Assembly: GCA_035462375.1 (NCBI GenBank)
Contig: DATHUJ010000055.1
Location: 16,639 to 80,638, forward strand
Origin: DASTQL01 sp035462375
GTDB taxonomy: Bacteria; Actinomycetota; Actinomycetes; Jiangellales; Jiangellaceae
Direction: 5' to 3'
DNA length: 64,000 nt
The notes under the pieces were generated by a model, which did no database searches, was not told the origin of the DNA, and saw only the letters and a list, made by a program, of their open reading frames with translations. Both the position numbers and the translations under genes were made by a program. Shown in pieces: positions 61,085 to 64,000 of this stretch (positions are counted from its first letter, which is position 1; each line of letters opens with the position of its first letter).

Positions 61085-61170
61085 CCGACTCCCTTCGCCG
61101 GCATGACCCGGATCAGGTTCGAGGGTCTGCGGGGTGTCCCGCACTCTCAGCGCTGCTGCGCTCCCCTGTC
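61085..61170 (-). promoter_or_regulatory. TPP riboswitch aptamer
   Basis: Reading down the minus strand the conserved parts appear in order: GGGGAGC, CTGAGAG, then AGACCCTCGAACCTGATCCG, GGTCATGCCGGCGAAGGGAG. All THI-box core segments are present. It lies about 140 bases before ykoE. Its 5' half is inside the DUF1003 coding sequence on the same strand. Confidence 0.95.
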
Positions 61171-61664
61171 GTGTTCAGTTGTGCTGCCGACACTAGCACC
61201 GAGCGGGGCGCGAGCTCCTCGGCGAGCTCGCGCAGCTCGGACCTGAGGAAGTCACGGGTGGCGACCTCTCCCACCGCGATGCGCAGGGATGCCACCTCGC
61301 GCGCGAGGAACTCCATGTCGGCGCGGGCCCGGGAGTTGACCTCCCGGTCCTGCTCGAGGTTCACCCGGTCGCGGTCGTCCTGGCGGTTCTGCGCGAGCAG
61401 GATCAGCGGCGCCGCGTACGACGCCTGCAGCGAGAGCATCAGGGTCAGGAAGATGAAGGGGTAGGTGTCCCAGCGCAGCGCCGGGGGGCCCAGCGTGTTC
61501 CACAAGAGCCAGACGGTGATGAACACCGTCATGTAGACGAGGAACCGGCCGGTTCCGATGAACCGGGCGATCCTCTCGCTGACGTTGCCGAACGCCTCCG
61601 CGTCGATCGACGGCGCCCTCAGCGTCCGCAGGTCACGCGGCTGGTCGAGCCTGCTACGTACCAT
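61113..61664 (-). CDS. DUF1003 membrane protein (Rv1231c-like) ending inside the riboswitch
   Basis: The 183-residue protein has two membrane helices (about 36-56 and 64-85, LVYMTVFITVWLLWNTLG and FIFLTLMLSLQASYAAPLILL) and the family LLAQNRQDDRDRVNLEQDREVN motif, then a helical tail. ATG 61664 overlaps the MgtE/CBS gene stop by 11 bases. The last 18 or so codons and the TGA are the 5' part of the TPP aptamer: the stop is the TGA of the conserved GAACCTGA. Function unknown. Confidence 0.9.
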   Translation of the reverse strand: MVRSRLDQPRDLRTLRAPSIDAEAFGNVSERIARFIGTGRFLVYMTVFITVWLLWNTLGPPALRWDTYPFIFLTLMLSLQASYAAPLILLAQNRQDDRDRVNLEQDREVNSRARADMEFLAREVASLRIAVGEVATRDFLRSELRELAEELAPRSVLVSAAQLNTTGERSSAESAGHPADPRT

Positions 61665-62916
61665 CCAGAACCCCTTGCCGCGCCGGTCGGCGCCTCCAGT
61701 CGTCGCCCAGCAGATGGTCCAGCACGTCGTCGACGGTGACCGCTCCCAGCAGGTGGCCGGCATCGTCCACCACCGGGCAGCCCACGAGGTTGTAGGTGGC
61801 CATGTAGCGGCTCACCTGCTCCAGCGTCGCGTCCGGTGGCAGCGCCTCGAGGTCGGCGTCGACGACCCCCGAGACGAGGCTGGACGGCGCCTCACGGAGC
61901 AGCCGTTGCAGGTGGGCGACCCCGAGGAAGCGACCGGTGGGTGTCTCGGTCGGCGGTCGGCACACGTACACCATGGCGGCCAGCGACGGCGTGAGGTCCG
62001 GGTTACGGACCATGGCCAGGGCCTCCGCCACCGTGGCGTCCGGAGCCAGGACCACCGGCTCGCTGGTCATCAGCCCGCCCGCGGTGTCCTCCTCGTAGAT
62101 GAGGAGACGCCGGACGGGGTCGGCCTCCTCGGGCTCCATCAGCGACAGGAGGTTCTCGGCCTGCTCGGGAGGCAGCTCCGCCAGCAGGTCCGCGGCGTCG
62201 TCCGGGTCCATCGCCTCGAGCACGTCGGCCGCCCGCTCGCGGTCGAGCCGGCCGAGCAGCTCCTTCTGGTCCGACGCGTCGAGCTCCTCGACCACGTCGG
62301 CCAGCCGCTCGTCGTCCAGGGCCAAGGCGACCTCGACGCGGCGCTTGGGTGACAGCTCCCGCAGGACGCCGGCCAGGTCGGCCGGGCGGAGCTTGTCCAG
62401 GGCGGCCAGCAGGTTCGCGGCGCCCTGCCACCCCTCGGCCAGGGCGATGCCCGTGATCTCGTCCCACGCGTGGACGGCCTGCTCGCCGCGGCGGCCGAAG
62501 CGCTTGGCGCGCTTCTGCGCTGCGACCTTCGTCACCTCCCAGTCCCGGGTGCGGGTCTGCTCGATGGCGACGTCGAACACCGTCACCTCCTCGCCCGTCG
62601 CGATGACGGTGACCCGACGGTCCAGCAGCTCGCCGAGCACGAGCAGCTCTCCTTGCCGCTGCTCGAAGCGGCGCATGTTGACCAGCCCGGTGGTGATCAC
62701 CTGGCCGGCGTCGATGCTGGTCACGCGGGTGATCGGGACGAAGATGCGCCGCCGCACCGGGACCTCCAGCACCAGTCCCAGCACCCGCGGAGGCTTGGAG
62801 TCCAGGCGGAGGGCGACGACCACGTCGTGCACCTTGCCGACCTGGTCGCCGTTGGGGTCGAAGACGGCGGTGCCCGCCAGCCGGGCCACGTACACCCGCG
62901 ACGGCGTCCCGGTCAT
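61654..62916 (-). CDS. PRC-barrel/MgtE-N/CBS-domain protein (Rv1232c-like)
   Basis: The 420-residue protein begins with a PRC-barrel-like region (VFDPNGDQVGKVHDVVVAL), continues with an MgtE N-terminal magnesium-sensing superhelix (about 190-275, LSPKRRVEVALALDDERLADVVEELD...ADVLEAMDPDDAADLLAELPPE), and ends with two CBS domains (about 285-410). The MgtE channel domain is missing, so it is a soluble regulator rather than a transporter. It is coupled to the DUF1003 gene, as in mycobacteria. Confidence 0.9.
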   Translation of the reverse strand: MTGTPSRVYVARLAGTAVFDPNGDQVGKVHDVVVALRLDSKPPRVLGLVLEVPVRRRIFVPITRVTSIDAGQVITTGLVNMRRFEQRQGELLVLGELLDRRVTVIATGEEVTVFDVAIEQTRTRDWEVTKVAAQKRAKRFGRRGEQAVHAWDEITGIALAEGWQGAANLLAALDKLRPADLAGVLRELSPKRRVEVALALDDERLADVVEELDASDQKELLGRLDRERAADVLEAMDPDDAADLLAELPPEQAENLLSLMEPEEADPVRRLLIYEEDTAGGLMTSEPVVLAPDATVAEALAMVRNPDLTPSLAAMVYVCRPPTETPTGRFLGVAHLQRLLREAPSSLVSGVVDADLEALPPDATLEQVSRYMATYNLVGCPVVDDAGHLLGAVTVDDVLDHLLGDDWRRRPARQGVLDGT

Positions 62917-62922
62917 GCGCGC

Positions 62923-62928
62923 AGGCTA
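62923..62928 (-). promoter_or_regulatory. -10 element, leaderless promoter of the MgtE/CBS-DUF1003 operon
   Basis: On the minus strand TAGCCT ends six bases before ATG 62916. Confidence 0.55.
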
Positions 62929-63000
62929 CCGGGGACCACTGCTAGGTAGACTGCGCCGCTGCGCCTGCCCGTCCCCGATCCCTGCCGAGGACCCGCACCG

Positions 63001-63750
63001 ATGCAGCCCAGCACGTCCACGCACCGCCGACGCGCCGTCGTGGCGGTGGCGGCCGCCGTCTGCCTGATCGGGGTGGCCGGCTGCGGTGGCGACGGTGTCG
63101 AGTCGACGGCCTCCATCTCCGCCGCACCTGAGGCCTCCCCGACCCCGTCGGCGGAGAACGGTCTCGACCGGCTGTCCCCGGGTCAGGCCCTGGCGGCCGT
63201 CCGTCGGGCCCTCACCGATGCCGGGACCTACCGGGTGTCGGGCACGACGATGGCGGGTGGGGCGATCGACATCGCCTTCGTCGTGGGACAAGGGTCGCGG
63301 GGGACCGTCGACCTCGGGGCGCCGGTGCAGCTCGTGTCCACAGAGGGCCGCGTCTACATCACCGGGGACGAGAAGTTCCTCGCCGAGAAGGTCGGCGGGG
63401 CCGACACGGCCCGGATCGCCGGCAAGTGGATCCTCCTCCCCGAGGACTCGACCTCCGGCTTCGCCATCTTCGTCGACGGGCAGCGCTTCGCCGCGACGCT
63501 CTTCGGCGACCAGGGAGCAGCCACCATGACCCCGCTAACGGACGTCGGCGGGGTGTCGGCCGTCGGACTGGTCTTCCCCGAGACCGGGGGGACGCTGTGG
63601 GTGTCCGCGGAGGGACCGGAGCTGCCGTTGCGCTTCGAGGAGAAGGGCGCGAGCGGAGGGCAGGGGGTCCTGCTCTTCGACGAGTACGGGACCGAGGTCG
63701 CGCTCGCCGCTCCGCCCGAGGAGCAGGTCGTCAGCCCGGACGCCGGCTGA
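63001..63750 (+). CDS. Lipoprotein, LppX/LprG-like
   Basis: The 249-residue product has a signal with lipobox LIGVAGC (Cys28), a Ser/Pro-rich linker to about 50 and a beta-rich domain (about 55-245) with the layout of LppX/LprAFG lipid-carrier-like proteins (AAVRRALTDAGTYRVSGTTMAGG at the start, LWVSAEGPELPLRFEEKG near the end). Assignment is by overall pattern, not a unique motif. It diverges from the MgtE/CBS operon. Confidence 0.65.
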   Translation: MQPSTSTHRRRAVVAVAAAVCLIGVAGCGGDGVESTASISAAPEASPTPSAENGLDRLSPGQALAAVRRALTDAGTYRVSGTTMAGGAIDIAFVVGQGSRGTVDLGAPVQLVSTEGRVYITGDEKFLAEKVGGADTARIAGKWILLPEDSTSGFAIFVDGQRFAATLFGDQGAATMTPLTDVGGVSAVGLVFPETGGTLWVSAEGPELPLRFEEKGASGGQGVLLFDEYGTEVALAAPPEEQVVSPDAG

Positions 63751-63817
63751 GCCGCGTCCACGGGCAAGGACTCCTGTCCGGCGGGGTCGGGTCTGTGACC
63801 ACCCGTGTCTAGCCCCT

Positions 63818-63870
63818 CTGGGTGGCGAACTGGCCGACCCACCACCAACTGGGTGGTGCCAGAACCACCC
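63818..63870. repeat. GGTGG/CCACC palindromic cluster downstream of the lipoprotein gene
   Basis: GGGTGG (63820-63825), CCCACC (63838-63843), ACCACC-AACTG-GGTGGT (63841-63857) and CCACCC (63865-63870) can form alternative hairpins. The core CCACCACCA...TGGTGCC also occurs inside the inverted-repeat element at 50.7 kb. The rest of 63751-64000 shows no supported gene. Confidence 0.45.
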
Positions 63871-64000
63871 GTCGCGACCATTATGCGTCCACCGTCCCGC
63901 GCGTAGCGTCCGGGTGTGGCGCCTTGCCCGGATCGTCTGCGTGGCCGACCCCTGGCAGCCGGTCGGCCGAGTGCCCGAGCCCCTCCTTTCCACGAGTCCG

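Noticed and set aside
61105..61125. GGTTCGA motif resembling a tRNA T-arm
   Set aside because: It belongs to the TPP aptamer; no tRNA cloverleaf can be drawn around it.
63914..64000. Open frames starting at GTG 63914 or 63916 and running off the right edge
   Set aside because: Both frames stay open, neither shows a family motif or ribosome site; too short to decide.

Overview
The window is gene-dense, very GC-rich DNA with many GTG starts, overlapping GTGA/ATGA gene junctions and many leaderless-looking promoters. It carries an MshB-type mycothiol deacetylase. These point to a chromosome segment of an Actinomycetota bacterium. The order dapD-dapE-LOG-folP2-DivIVA/Rv1209-like-tag-DUF3117-glgA/glgC-O-methyltransferase-sigE-rseA-htrA-tatB-mrp-DUF1003-MgtE/CBS follows what I recall of Mycobacterium tuberculosis Rv1201c to Rv1232c, but with several insertions (LuxR-type regulator, YdhR-like protein, EchA/PaaX pair, pepA, a thiamine-type ECF transporter). 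A Nocardioides-like or other Propionibacteriales host is plausible but is inference. I found no tRNA, rRNA, CRISPR, prophage or transposase gene.

Layout. 0-9.7 kb, accessory and regulatory: a partial TetR gene diverging from a DoxX-like membrane protein over a clear operator; a SARP/BTAD regulator with a small partner; a winged-helix protein; a SpoIIAA-like remnant and a cupin; a lipoprotein-histidine kinase-response regulator operon; a 24-residue membrane peptide; an aldo/keto reductase. 9.7-14.1 kb: pterin dehydratase and a mycobacterial Sdh1-like succinate dehydrogenase operon. 14.2-18.4 kb: a NUDIX-phosphotransferase fusion, a membrane protein and TypA. 18.5-24.4 kb: a complete five-gene peptide ABC transporter. 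24.3-29.4 kb: mshB, DUF6113, VanW, SirB1-like and an Rv0428c-like acetyltransferase.

29.4-37.8 kb: ferredoxin and lysine/diaminopimelate genes (dapC, dapD, dapE), interrupted by a secreted lysozyme-fold protein, an orphan divergent pair of peptide-type permeases and a second aldo/keto reductase; then WrbA. 37.9-42 kb: two LOG-family proteins, a FolP2-like protein, a DivIVA-like protein, an SRPBCC protein and Tag. 42-50.6 kb: LuxR-type ATPase regulator, YdhR-like protein, EchA/PaaX, DUF3117, PepA and the divergent glgA/glgC pair. 50.8-57.6 kb: O-methyltransferase, the sigE-rseA-rseB-htrA envelope-stress operon with a SigE-type promoter in front of it, tatB, mrp and a MarR regulator. 58-63.8 kb: a TPP-riboswitch-controlled ykoEDC-type ECF transporter fused at transcript level to the MgtE/CBS-DUF1003 operon, and a lipoprotein.

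The most unusual points are the DUF1003 gene ending inside the TPP aptamer on the same strand, several intergenic palindromic or tandem elements (one shared by two loci 47 kb apart), and an O-methyltransferase whose only well-placed start codon is ATC. A clearly new multi-gene system was not seen.
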